Assembly: GCF_022234545.1 (NCBI RefSeq)
Contig: NZ_JAIEUI010000019.1
Location: forward strand, 1 to 64,000
Origin: Paenibacillus piscarius
Lineage (GTDB): Bacteria > Bacillota > Bacilli > Paenibacillales > Paenibacillaceae
Direction of reading: 5' to 3'
DNA length: 64,000 nt
Shown: positions 54,502 through 63,656 of the stretch, piece by piece
How the letters are laid out: each line of letters opens with the position of its first letter
Numbering within the stretch: position 1 is the first letter of the stretch
Translations under genes and position numbers: made by a program
Notes under the pieces: generated by a model
What the model saw: the letters and a program-made list of their open reading frames with translations, nothing else
Database searches by the model: none
What the model was told of the DNA's origin: nothing

Positions 54502-56575
54502 AGATATTCTGTTCGAGATCGGTCTGGAGGAAATTCCTGCACGATTTATCCGTGCCGCCATGGAGCAATTACAGGATAAAACGGCGAAATGGCTGGAGGC
54601 TTCGCGCATCAGTCATAGCGGTGTCAGCGCGTATGCTACCCCGCGCCGTCTTGCCGTACTAGTGAAGGATGCCGCCGAGCGGCAAGAGGATGTAAGCGAG
54701 GAAGTCAAAGGCCCGTCCCGCAAAATCGCACTGGATGCCGAAGGTAACTGGAGCAAGGCGGCATTGGGCTTTGCCCGCAGCCAGGGCGTAGACCCGGAGC
54801 AATTCACCTTCAAGGAGCTGGCCGGCGTTGAGTATATCTACGTGACCAAGAACAGCACCGGAACCGAGACAGCTTCCCTGCTCTCCGAAGGTCTTGCCGG
54901 CATAGTTCATGCCATGACCTTCCCCAAAAATATGCGCTGGGGCGCATATGACTTCAAATTCGTCCGCCCGATCCGCTGGATGGTCGCTCTGTTCGGCCAG
55001 GAGATTATTGACCTTACGATTACCGGAGTTAAGGCCGGCAATGTGAGCCGCGGACACCGTTTCCTGGGCGGGGAAGCTGTGATCACTGAGCCTGCCCGGT
55101 ACGTGGAAACACTGCGCAGCCAGCATGTGCTGGCAGATGTGAAGGAACGTGAAGCGCTGATTCTCAGCGGAATCCATAAGCTCTCTGAAGAGAAGAATTG
55201 GAAGATTGCGATCAAGGAGGACCTGCTGGAGGAAGTGCTGTTCCTGGTTGAAACACCTACCGTTCTGTTCGGTACCTTTGACCCTGCATTCCTGAACATT
55301 CCGCAGGATGTGCTGATTACCTCCATGCGCGAGCATCAGCGGTACTTCCCGGTATTTGGGGCTGACGGTAAGCTGCTGCCGTTCTTCGTTACTGTCCGTA
55401 ACGGGAATAATGTATCTTTGGACGTAATCGCCAAAGGGAATGAGAAGGTACTGCGCGCCCGCTTGTCGGATGCCAAATTCTTCTATGAAGAAGACCAGAA
55501 GCTGCAGATTAATGATGCGCTGGCGAAACTTGAGAATATCGTCTACCATGAGGAGCTGGGCAGTGTCGGCGACAAAGTGCGCCGGATCCGCGCCATCGCA
55601 GACCGCCTGGCTGTGAAGCTGGAGCTCTCTGCCAAGGCTTCCGCAGAAGTCAGCCGTACGGCGGATATCTGCAAGTTCGATCTGGTCACCCAGATGGTCG
55701 GCGAATTCCCTGAGCTGCAGGGCACGATGGGTGAAGATTATGCCCGCAAGGCCGGGGAAGAGGAGCAGGTAGCAAGAGCGATCTTCGAGCATTACCAGCC
55801 GCGCTTCGCCGGAGATGCAGTCCCATCAACAGAAGCAGGTCTGGTTGTCAGTATTGCTGATAAAATCGACACGATAGTGGGCTGCTTCTCCATCGGAATC
55901 ATCCCGACCGGCTCCCAGGACCCTTATGCGCTGCGACGCCAAGCGGCAGGCATTGTGCAGATTGTGCTGGAGCATCAGCTTAAGCTGAGCCTGCAGGAGA
56001 TTTTTGCCGCAGCACTGGAGGTTCATGAAAGCTCCCGTCCGGAGAAACCTTTTACCCCTGAACTGCGTATAAGTCTGTACGAGTTCTTCGGCCTGCGGGT
56101 CAAACGCCTGTTATCCGACAACAATGTCCGTTATGATGTGGTGGATGCGGCAACGGCGGCGGGATTCGATGATATCGTTGATGTTGTTGCCAGAAGCCTG
56201 GCCTTGATGAATGCCGTAACTGATCTGGCAGATTTCAAGCTCACCGTAGATTCACTGACCCGTGTCAGCAATTTGGCCGCCAAGGCTCCGGAGGGTGCTG
56301 TTATTGAACCAGCCCTGCTTAAGGAAAAGGCGGAACAGAAGCTGTACGAGACATGGCAGAGTATTCATGAGCCTTACCACGCAGCCCTTGCTTCCAGGCA
56401 TGCCGCCGAAGCGCTGCAGATTCTGTCAGGACTTGAAGCCGCCGTCACCGGATTCTTCGATTCGGTTATGGTCATGGCGGAAGATGATGCCATCCGTACG
56501 AACCGTCTGGCGCTGCTGGCCGGCATCCATGCCGACTCCAGTCAGTTCGCCGATTTCGGCAAGCTGGTGTGGTAA
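54494..56575 (+). CDS. glyS: Glycyl-tRNA synthetase beta chain
   Basis: 693 residues, tRNA-binding subunit. N-terminus SKDILFEIGLEEIPARFI, DDxHD-like HD segment and the C-terminal anticodon-binding DALR region (DSLTRVSNLAAK). A TTG at 54494 after AGAAGG gives the conserved N-terminus; GTG 54485 is possible. Confidence 0.96.
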   Translation: MSKDILFEIGLEEIPARFIRAAMEQLQDKTAKWLEASRISHSGVSAYATPRRLAVLVKDAAERQEDVSEEVKGPSRKIALDAEGNWSKAALGFARSQGVDPEQFTFKELAGVEYIYVTKNSTGTETASLLSEGLAGIVHAMTFPKNMRWGAYDFKFVRPIRWMVALFGQEIIDLTITGVKAGNVSRGHRFLGGEAVITEPARYVETLRSQHVLADVKEREALILSGIHKLSEEKNWKIAIKEDLLEEVLFLVETPTVLFGTFDPAFLNIPQDVLITSMREHQRYFPVFGADGKLLPFFVTVRNGNNVSLDVIAKGNEKVLRARLSDAKFFYEEDQKLQINDALAKLENIVYHEELGSVGDKVRRIRAIADRLAVKLELSAKASAEVSRTADICKFDLVTQMVGEFPELQGTMGEDYARKAGEEEQVARAIFEHYQPRFAGDAVPSTEAGLVVSIADKIDTIVGCFSIGIIPTGSQDPYALRRQAAGIVQIVLEHQLKLSLQEIFAAALEVHESSRPEKPFTPELRISLYEFFGLRVKRLLSDNNVRYDVVDAATAAGFDDIVDVVARSLALMNAVTDLADFKLTVDSLTRVSNLAAKAPEGAVIEPALLKEKAEQKLYETWQSIHEPYHAALASRHAAEALQILSGLEAAVTGFFDSVMVMAEDDAIRTNRLALLAGIHADSSQFADFGKLVW

Positions 56576-56639
56576 GCAGGACGAATATGGGTATTGTTTG
56601 TGAACCGGGTGGTATAGATTGAGTGTTTAGGGTATAAAT

Positions 56640-56690
56640 ATACGGAACGGTGCCAATGCGTAAGTTGACATTCGTTCCGTATTTATGCTT
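56640..56690 (+). terminator. Possible terminator after glyS
   Basis: Ten-base perfect stem ATACGGAACG/CGTTCCGTAT with a 23-base loop, then TTATGCTTTT. T-tail is poor, so efficiency is uncertain. Confidence 0.45.
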
Positions 56691-56754
56691 TTGCAAAGAA
56701 GGATTTTTGCAGCATGGAGCGTAATATATACTAACGGGAATATGGTGATTTCTT

Positions 56755-57228
56755 GTGGGAACATCCCGGCTTGGTAAAATTGTCGTTGACGGTGATGCCT
56801 GCCCGGTCAAGGCGGAGATTATCGCTGCGGCCCGCAGCTTTGGCATACCGGTGCTGATGGTCTCTTCTTATGATCATGTGCTTCGGGCTGAAGAAGGCGT
56901 CACGGTGGTACAGGTGGACCGCGGAGCAGACAGCGCTGATCTGTATATTGCCAACCATATTGCTGCCGGGGATATCGTAGTGACGCAGGATTATGGGCTT
57001 GCGGCGCTGGGCTTAGGCAAACGCTGCCGGGTGCTGTCGAACCGGGGGCAGGAATATGAGAATGCCACTATGGATTTCATGCTGGAGGGCAGGCATGCCC
57101 GGGCGGTTGAACGCAGGCGCGGCCACTATTCCAAAGGCCCGAAAGCGATAACTGCACAGGAAAAACAACTTTTTCAACATAAACTGACAAAACTTTTAAC
57201 AATTTTGCAGGAGAATGTCCAGCTATAG
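56755..57228 (+). CDS. yqxD: YaiI/YqxD family protein (DUF188)
   Basis: 157 residues. Starts KIVVDGDACPVKAEI, with conserved VTQDYGLAALGLGK and the RRRGHYSKGPKA tail. PIN/NYN-like fold, probable nuclease, role unknown. GTG with GGTGAT six bases upstream. In Bacillus yqfL usually lies between glyS and yqxD; it is absent here. Confidence 0.92.
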   Translation: MGTSRLGKIVVDGDACPVKAEIIAAARSFGIPVLMVSSYDHVLRAEEGVTVVQVDRGADSADLYIANHIAAGDIVVTQDYGLAALGLGKRCRVLSNRGQEYENATMDFMLEGRHARAVERRRGHYSKGPKAITAQEKQLFQHKLTKLLTILQENVQL

Positions 57229-57267
57229 CGAATTATATTTATTTGTTAAGAGATGAAGGTGGTTGAA

Positions 57268-59088
57268 GTGGCTAGCGGACACGGTCCAATACCAGAAGAG
57301 GTGATTGAGAGCGTACTGGCTCGGCATGATATTGTCGATACCGTCAGTAAGGTTGTCCATTTGTCCAAGCAGGGCAAATATCTGTGGGGTCTCTGCCCGT
57401 TTCATTCGGAGAAATCCCCCTCCTTCACCGTCACCCCGGAACGGGGCGTCTTTCATTGCTTTGGCTGCGGTATGGGCGGAAATGCCATCAAATTCAGGAT
57501 GGAAATCGAAGGATTATCCTTCCCCGAAGCAGTCAGAATTATGGCGGAAGAGAGTGACATTCCGGTTCCCGAGGGCAGAGGCGGGGCACTTGCTCCTCCT
57601 GACCCGGAGCGGGACCGGCTGATTCAGGCGTATGAATTAACGGCGAAGTTCTATCATTTCTTGCTGAAGAACACGGAATACGGCACAGCTGCCATGGATT
57701 ATCTAAGAGGCCGGGGGTTCAGCGACAGAATGATAGACCAGTTCCAGATCGGTTATGCACCTGACCGCTGGGACACACTGCTGCAGTTCCTGGAGAAACG
57801 CAGCTTCGATCTCGCCGAGATGGAGAAGGGCGGGCTGCTGTCTGCCAGGGGAGAAGGCAAGGGATATCTGGACCGCTTCCGCGGCCGGGTGATCTTCCCG
57901 ATTGCCAACCGGATGGGCAAAACCATTGCCTTCGCCGGACGTATTCTCGGAGACGGACAGCCGAAGTATCTGAATTCCCCGGAGAGCCGGCTGTTCAACA
58001 AGAGCCGGATTCTGTACAATCTGCACCAGTCCAAAGCATCCATCCGCAAATCGCGGCAAATCGTACTGTTCGAGGGATACGGTGATGTCATTTCGGCCTG
58101 GGAAGCAGGTGTGCATAACGGGGTGGCAACAATGGGGACATCGCTCACCGAGAGTCATGTGGCACTGATGAAGAGCCTCGGGGATGAGATTGTTCTTGCT
58201 TATGATGGAGACAAGGCTGGACAAGCTGCCGCAATCAAGGCAATTCCTGTGCTTGAAGAGAGTGGTCTGCGCGTTAAGGTCGCGCTGCTTCCAAGCGGAA
58301 TGGACCCGGATGAATTCATCTCCCGGCATGGCGGGGAACGGTTCAAGGAACAGGTGATTGACTCCGCAGTGTCATCCATCAAATTTAAGCTTATATATCT
58401 CAAAAAAAACCATATACTCCTAGAGGAAGACGGCAAAATTGCCTATGTCAAGGAGGCGCTGGAGGTTATTGCCGGGCTCCATTCTTCGACGGAGCGGGAA
58501 GTCTACCTGCGCGAAATCTCCTCAGAACTGGAACTGTCTTATGACAGCCTTAAGCAGGATTGCAATTTACTTCGGGCCTCCATGCAAAAAAACAACCCCG
58601 AAGGGGATAATAACGATAAAAGGTGGAATAATGGTAGGCATAAAAAAGGGCAAGTGCAGACACCTACACTGCTGCCTGCTTACCATGTTGCGGAACGGCG
58701 TCTGTTATCGCTGATGATTCAGGACCCGGAAGCGGCAGCCTATGTAGGTGAACGGCTCGGGGAAGAGTTCAATATTGATGATCATGCGGCAATCGCCGCT
58801 TATCTATATGCTTATTATGCGCAAGGCAAACCACCCGGCATCAGCCGGTTTCTGTCATCGCTTCAGGATGACCGTCTGGAGAAGACCGCAACAGCCATCT
58901 CCATGATGGATACCCCTCCGGACTGGAGTCCCCAGGTTCTGGACGATTATATTCGTGAAGTGCGGAAGTATCCCCTGCAGCGCAAAATTGAGCTTAAGCG
59001 TGAAGAGATGATTCAGGCGGAGAAATCTGGTGACTTTTTGCGTGCAGCACAAATAGCAAGTGAAATTTTAGCCCTAGAGAGACAATGA
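57268..59088 (+). CDS. dnaG: DNA primase
   Basis: 606 residues. Zinc-binding domain (CPFHSEKSPSF, FHCFGCG), RNA polymerase domain with the TOPRIM acidic motif FEGYGDVISAW and AYDGDKAGQAA, and a C-terminal DnaB-interacting helical part. GTG 57268 is five bases after AAGGTGG; ATG 57253 lies before that site. Precedes rpoD in the macromolecular-synthesis operon. Confidence 0.96.
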   Translation: MASGHGPIPEEVIESVLARHDIVDTVSKVVHLSKQGKYLWGLCPFHSEKSPSFTVTPERGVFHCFGCGMGGNAIKFRMEIEGLSFPEAVRIMAEESDIPVPEGRGGALAPPDPERDRLIQAYELTAKFYHFLLKNTEYGTAAMDYLRGRGFSDRMIDQFQIGYAPDRWDTLLQFLEKRSFDLAEMEKGGLLSARGEGKGYLDRFRGRVIFPIANRMGKTIAFAGRILGDGQPKYLNSPESRLFNKSRILYNLHQSKASIRKSRQIVLFEGYGDVISAWEAGVHNGVATMGTSLTESHVALMKSLGDEIVLAYDGDKAGQAAAIKAIPVLEESGLRVKVALLPSGMDPDEFISRHGGERFKEQVIDSAVSSIKFKLIYLKKNHILLEEDGKIAYVKEALEVIAGLHSSTEREVYLREISSELELSYDSLKQDCNLLRASMQKNNPEGDNNDKRWNNGRHKKGQVQTPTLLPAYHVAERRLLSLMIQDPEAAAYVGERLGEEFNIDDHAAIAAYLYAYYAQGKPPGISRFLSSLQDDRLEKTATAISMMDTPPDWSPQVLDDYIREVRKYPLQRKIELKREEMIQAEKSGDFLRAAQIASEILALERQ

Positions 59089-59128
59089 GCAGTTGACAGG
59101 ATGTACCTAGGGAGGAGGGAGTCGAATT

Positions 59129-60262
59129 ATGGCGAACGATCAGCACACTGAACTGGAAGCGGAATTTACTCTGGATCAGGTTAAGGATCAGCTTATTGAT
59201 CACGGCAAGAAAAGATCATCACTGAATTACAAAGATATTATGGAGAAGCTATCGCCGTTCGATCAGGATCCCGAGCAGATGGAGGAGTTCTATGAACAGC
59301 TCAGCGATCTGGGGATTGAGGTTGTCAATGAGAACGATGAAGAGGTGAACAGCCTCCGGCCCAGCGATGATAATGAGGATAAGGAAGGCGATGATTTCAG
59401 CTTCGACGACGACCTCTCGCTGCCTCCGGGCATCAAGATCAACGACCCTGTACGGATGTATCTGAAGGAGATCGGCCGTGTGCCGCTGTTGTCGGCTGAC
59501 GATGAGGTTGAGCTGGCCATGCGGATTAAGAACGGTGATGAGGAAGCCAAACGCAGACTGGCGGAAGCGAACCTGCGGCTCGTGGTCAGTATCGCCAAGC
59601 GTTATGTCGGCCGCGGCATGCTGTTCCTGGATCTGATTCAGGAAGGCAATATGGGTCTGATCAAAGCGGTAGAGAAGTTCGACCACAATAAAGGCTTCAA
59701 ATTCAGTACGTATGCCACCTGGTGGATTCGTCAGGCCATCACCCGTGCGATTGCCGACCAGGCGCGGACGATTCGTATCCCTGTGCACATGGTGGAGACG
59801 ATCAATAAGCTGATCCGGGTCTCCCGCCAGCTGCTGCAGGAACTCGGCCGCGAGCCGTCGCCGGAAGAGATTGCGGCGGAGATGGAGCTTACGGTGGAGA
59901 AGGTCAGAGAGATTATGAAGATTGCCCAGGAGCCGGTATCTCTGGAGACGCCGATCGGGGAAGAAGACGATTCGCATCTCGGAGATTTCATTGAGGATCA
60001 GGAGGCGCTTGCGCCTGCGGATGCAGCGGCATATGAGCTGCTGAAGGAACAGCTGGAGGATGTGCTGGACACGCTCACTGAGCGTGAGGAGAACGTGCTG
60101 CGTCTGCGCTTCGGACTGGATGACGGCCGTACGCGGACGCTGGAGGAAGTGGGCAAGGTGTTCGGCGTAACCCGCGAGCGGATCCGCCAGATTGAAGCCA
60201 AAGCGCTGCGCAAGCTGCGCCATCCGAGCCGCAGTAAGCGGCTGAAGGATTTCCTCGAATAG
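59129..60262 (+). CDS. rpoD: Primary RNA polymerase sigma factor (SigA)
   Basis: 377 residues. Region 1.1 (about 10-75), 1.2 (DPVRMYLKEIGRVPLL), 2.2-2.4 (GLIKAVEKFD, FKFSTYATWWIRQAITRAIA), region 3 and 4.2 (EEVGKVFGVTRERIRQIEAKAL). Length and motifs match Bacillus SigA. Promoters with TTGACA/TATAAT elsewhere in the window fit this factor. Confidence 0.97.
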   Translation: MANDQHTELEAEFTLDQVKDQLIDHGKKRSSLNYKDIMEKLSPFDQDPEQMEEFYEQLSDLGIEVVNENDEEVNSLRPSDDNEDKEGDDFSFDDDLSLPPGIKINDPVRMYLKEIGRVPLLSADDEVELAMRIKNGDEEAKRRLAEANLRLVVSIAKRYVGRGMLFLDLIQEGNMGLIKAVEKFDHNKGFKFSTYATWWIRQAITRAIADQARTIRIPVHMVETINKLIRVSRQLLQELGREPSPEEIAAEMELTVEKVREIMKIAQEPVSLETPIGEEDDSHLGDFIEDQEALAPADAAAYELLKEQLEDVLDTLTEREENVLRLRFGLDDGRTRTLEEVGKVFGVTRERIRQIEAKALRKLRHPSRSKRLKDFLE

Positions 60263-60274
60263 ATCTTACAACCG

Positions 60275-60308
60275 GACCTTCTGCTGCATAGTGGCAGGAG
60301 GTCTTTTC
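60275..60308 (+). terminator. Terminator after rpoD
   Basis: GACCTTCTGC pairs with GGCAGGAGGTC with small bulges, followed by TTTTCTG. Confidence 0.75.
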
Positions 60309-60388
60309 TGTGATGAGGGTTAACCCGGTCATAGAGACTGGTATGTCTGAGACAGAATGAAGTCCAGTTCCGGAAAGAGGGATGCCGC

Positions 60389-61213
60389 TTGAATCTGGAG
60401 AAGCGTGACACAATATTAAGAGAAATTCAGTATTGGAGAAGAAGCAAGCTGCTGCCGGAGCAGTATTGTGACTTCCTGACCAACCTGTATGATGACGAGG
60501 CAGACCTGAAGGACAGCAACCCGGTCTCGCTGCGGAATCTCCAGCAGGGCAGCGTCAAAGTCTGGCTGTTTGGTTTTGGAATAATTTCCTTGATTTTCTT
60601 GATCAGTCTTTATTTTAGCGTTTTTCCCTGGCCTTTGCAACTGGCTACGGCCCTCTGTGTCCTCATTGTGTGTTACGGTTATTCGGCCGTGTATCTGGAC
60701 CGCAACAAGATGATCAGTCTGATGCTGGCCGGAATCGGGAGTGTGCTTACCCTTGGCTTCGGCCTCTGGCTGATCTCTCTGCATGAGCTGGATCCCGGCT
60801 TATGGAGGCCGCTGCTTATTGCGTTCTGCGGCCTGTTGTGGTGTGTACTCGGGTTCTTCCTGCGCATGGGACTTCTGCATTTCTGCGGATATGCCTTCTG
60901 GGCACTGCTCTATGCGGGCTTCTTCGGCCAGGAACGGCCGGATGCTTCGATCCTTGAGCTGGAGCTGCTCTGGCTTCCGCTGTGTGTGCTGATGATCTGG
61001 CTGAGCTGGCTGCTGTATCACCGGGTCAGCGGGGTCTCAGGCGTGTATCTGGGAGTCGGTGTCTCGCTCTGGCTGATGCCGGAGGTGGATGCGCTGTGGC
61101 TCCGCTCCGGGTTTCCGGAATGGACTTCGCTTGTATTAATCCTGAAGGTTGCGGTGGGCCTGGCGCTGCTGTTCCTCTTCAGAAAAAAATGGATAACGTG
61201 GGTGGCCTCATGA
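60389..61213 (+). CDS. Polytopic membrane protein of unknown function
   Basis: 274 residues. About 55 N-terminal cytosolic residues (REIQYWRRSKLLPEQYCDFLTNLY) resemble the start of DUF2157-like proteins, followed by about eight membrane helices. TTG start with AAAGAGGGA upstream. Lies between rpoD and trmK and overlaps trmK as ATGA. Function unknown. Confidence 0.75.
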   Translation: MNLEKRDTILREIQYWRRSKLLPEQYCDFLTNLYDDEADLKDSNPVSLRNLQQGSVKVWLFGFGIISLIFLISLYFSVFPWPLQLATALCVLIVCYGYSAVYLDRNKMISLMLAGIGSVLTLGFGLWLISLHELDPGLWRPLLIAFCGLLWCVLGFFLRMGLLHFCGYAFWALLYAGFFGQERPDASILELELLWLPLCVLMIWLSWLLYHRVSGVSGVYLGVGVSLWLMPEVDALWLRSGFPEWTSLVLILKVAVGLALLFLFRKKWITWVAS

Positions 61214-61986
61214 ACAACATCAAATTATCAGACCGGCTCCAGCTGCTGCTGGAGCAGGTGCCCGAAGGCAGCAGACTTGCCGATATTGGTTCAGACCATG
61301 CGCTCTTGCCGGTAGCTGCCGTGCAGAGCGGAAGAGCTGCATCCGCTATTGCCGGAGAAGTGAACGCCGGCCCGTATGAAGCAGCGATCAGAGGAGTAGC
61401 GGAAGCGGGCCTCAGCAGCCGGATTGCGGTCCGGCGCGGTGACGGGCTTGAAGTACTGGAGCCCGGGGAGGCGGATTGCATCACCATTGCCGGCATGGGC
61501 GGGTCGCTGATTGCGGCGATTCTGGAACGCGGGCAGAAGCTCGGGAAGCTGGCGGGAGTGATGACGCTGGCTCTTCAGCCGAACGTCGGCGAGGATATCC
61601 TGCGCCGCTGGCTGCTGGGCAGCGGCTGGGTGCTGACTGCAGAGCATATTCTGGAAGAAGACGGCAAGATCTATGAGATACTGACGGCTGTACCGGAAGG
61701 CGAAGCAGCACGGACGAATGAAGAGCTGTACAGCAGCCGTACCCTGTTCGGCGGCAAGGTGGAATGTGATCAGAACCTGCTGCTGCAGATGGGACCGTGG
61801 CTGCTGCAGTCACCGAATCGGGTGTTTGCGGCGAAATGGCAGGGAGAAATCTCCAAGCTGGAAGGGATTCTGGCGGCGCTGGCCCGTTCAGAGCTGGAAG
61901 CGGCCGAAGAAAAGCGCAGCAAGGTGATGCTGCAGATTAAGCGGATCAGGGAGGTGCTGGAATGTTTGCCAAAGGACAGACTGTAG
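61210..61986 (+). CDS. trmK: tRNA (adenine-22-N1)-methyltransferase
   Basis: 258 residues. SAM motif LADIGSDHALLPVAAVQSG and the catalytic ITIAGMGGSLIAAIL plus LQPN segments are specific for TrmK/YqfN. The ATG overlaps the upstream stop (ATGA), fixing the start. Overlaps yqfO by 25 bases. Confidence 0.95.
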   Translation: MNNIKLSDRLQLLLEQVPEGSRLADIGSDHALLPVAAVQSGRAASAIAGEVNAGPYEAAIRGVAEAGLSSRIAVRRGDGLEVLEPGEADCITIAGMGGSLIAAILERGQKLGKLAGVMTLALQPNVGEDILRRWLLGSGWVLTAEHILEEDGKIYEILTAVPEGEAARTNEELYSSRTLFGGKVECDQNLLLQMGPWLLQSPNRVFAAKWQGEISKLEGILAALARSELEAAEEKRSKVMLQIKRIREVLECLPKDRL

Positions 61987-63077
61987 TCGGATATATGGAG
62001 CAGCTGGCCCCGAAGCATCTGGCGGAGGAATGGGATAATGTCGGACTGCAGATAGGCACTCTATCGAAGGAGATTACCGGTGTGCTGGTCGCGCTGGATG
62101 TCAATGAGCAAGTTGTGGACGAAGCGGTGGCTAAGGGCTGTAACCTGATTATTGCCCATCATGCGGTGATTTTCCGGCCGATTAAGGGCATCCTCACGGA
62201 TACGCCGATGGGCCGCCTGTATGAGAAGCTGATCAAGCATGACATTGCCGTCTATATCAGCCATACGAATCTGGATGTGGCCGAAGGCGGAATGAATGAC
62301 TGGATGGCAGAGGCGCTCGGCATTGAGAACGGTGCGCCGATTAAGGACATTCATACGGAGCAGCTGTCCAAGCTGGTCGTGTTCGTGCCGAAGGATCATC
62401 ATCAGAAGGTGCTGGACGCCATTCTTAACGCCGGGGCAGGCCACATCGGCAATTACAGCCATTGCAGCTTCAATATCGAAGGCTACGGCACCTTCGTTCC
62501 GCAGGAGGGGACAGACCCTTATATCGGTAAGCCCGGTAAGATGGAGCGGGCAGAAGAAATCCGCATCGAGACGATTGTGCCGGCACCGATCCGTAATAAG
62601 GTCGTCCAGGCGATGCTGAAGGCTCATCCGTATGAGGAGGTTGCCTATGATCTGTATTCCATGGATCTCAAAGGACGCAGCCTGGGACTGGGAAGAGTCG
62701 GGAAGCTGAAGGAGCCTACTACGCTGGAAGCATTCATCGAAACGGTCAAGTCCGGGCTGAATGTGCCTAGTGTGCGGGTGGTCGGAGAATTAGACCGCCC
62801 GATCCGCAAGGCTGCGGTGATGGGCGGGTCCGGCGCCAAGTATTACAGCAGCGCCATCTTCAAAGGGGCGGATGTGCTGGTCACCGGGGACATTGATTAC
62901 CATACTGCCCAGGATGCGTACCTTGCCGGCATTGCTCTAATCGATCCGGGCCACAATGCGGAGAAGATTATGAAGGAGAAAGTAGCGGAGTATCTCGCCG
63001 ATAAGCTGGCTGCGAACAAATACGGCACCGTGGTTCATGCCTCGCAGCCTGATACCGAGCCCTTTCAATTCCTGTAA
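61962..63077 (+). CDS. yqfO: Nif3-like dinuclear metal protein (YqfO)
   Basis: 371 residues. NIF3 halves (about 1-130 and 260-371) with metal-binding IIAHHAVIF, SHTNLDVAEGGMNDW and DIDYHTAQDAY ... DPGHNAEK motifs. They flank a PII-like insert (about 135-240), as in Bacillus YqfO. Role unsettled; possibly GTP cyclohydrolase I-like hydrolase. Confidence 0.94.
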   Translation: MFAKGQTVVGYMEQLAPKHLAEEWDNVGLQIGTLSKEITGVLVALDVNEQVVDEAVAKGCNLIIAHHAVIFRPIKGILTDTPMGRLYEKLIKHDIAVYISHTNLDVAEGGMNDWMAEALGIENGAPIKDIHTEQLSKLVVFVPKDHHQKVLDAILNAGAGHIGNYSHCSFNIEGYGTFVPQEGTDPYIGKPGKMERAEEIRIETIVPAPIRNKVVQAMLKAHPYEEVAYDLYSMDLKGRSLGLGRVGKLKEPTTLEAFIETVKSGLNVPSVRVVGELDRPIRKAAVMGGSGAKYYSSAIFKGADVLVTGDIDYHTAQDAYLAGIALIDPGHNAEKIMKEKVAEYLADKLAANKYGTVVHASQPDTEPFQFL

Positions 63078-63093
63078 ATGTAATGATTAGCTC

Positions 63094-63122
63094 TTGTGCG
63101 GGCGGGTACATCTCTGTATAAT
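63094..63122 (+). promoter_or_regulatory. SigA promoter of rnpB
   Basis: TTGTGC (63094-63099), exactly 17 bases, TATAAT (63117-63122). Start expected near 63129, just before the P1 helix of RNase P RNA. Confidence 0.85.
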
Positions 63123-63137
63123 ATACAATGTTGTATC

Positions 63138-63549
63138 GGAAAGTTTGACAGACAATCGCCGGTATACGTAAGTATACGGGAGGAAAGTCCGGGCTCCACA
63201 AGGCAGGGTGCTGGATAACGTCCAGTCGGCGCGAGCCGAAGGATAGTGCCACAGAAATGGACCGCCGATGGCCGCCTGCGGGCGGCACAGGCAAGGATGG
63301 AACCGAGGTGTAAGAGACCCCGAGGAACGCTGGTGACTTCGTTCCTGGTAAACCCCATCTGGAGCAAGACCTAATGAGACGCAGCGTCTTCTTCACGGAA
63401 GCCGCAGCCTTCGCCTGAGGCGTGTCTAGGTTGGTCGCTGGAGCCATACAGTAATGTATGGCCTAGATAGATGATTGTCGCTTATGGTGGGAGGGTAGTT
63501 CCCGTCTGAACCACAACGAGCACAGAACCCGGCTTACGGCAAACTTTCC
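63138..63549 (+). ncRNA. rnpB: RNase P RNA, class A-like
   Basis: Catalytic RNA that removes tRNA 5' leaders. P1 is GGAAAGTTTG paired with CAAACTTTCC. The conserved core includes GAGGAAAGTCCGGGCTC near 63180 and ACAGAACCCGGCTTACGG near 63520. The segments GGCAGGGTGCTGGATAACG, ACCGCCGATGG and CCATCTGGAGCAAGACC follow the class A layout, not the class B layout of Bacillus subtilis. Confidence 0.93.
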
Positions 63550-63596
63550 TAACTGACAACACTGAGCTGATAAGTATAGTTATATTATCCAATAGA

Positions 63597-63645
63597 GGGG
63601 TGTCCCGGAGGCCATAATTATGGCTTCCGGGACACCCCTTCTTGT
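63597..63645 (+). terminator. Terminator after rnpB
   Basis: GGGGTGTCCCGG pairs with CCGGGACACCCC (12 bases), extended by GGCC/GGCT pairing; tail TTCTTGTTCTT. It may also serve the convergent minus-strand gene. Confidence 0.85.
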
Positions 63646-63656
63646 TCTTCACAGAT

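Noticed and set aside
60982..61209. TrmK extended upstream to 60982
   Set aside because: The extension overlaps the membrane-protein gene and is not conserved-looking; the ATGA junction at 61210 is the natural start.
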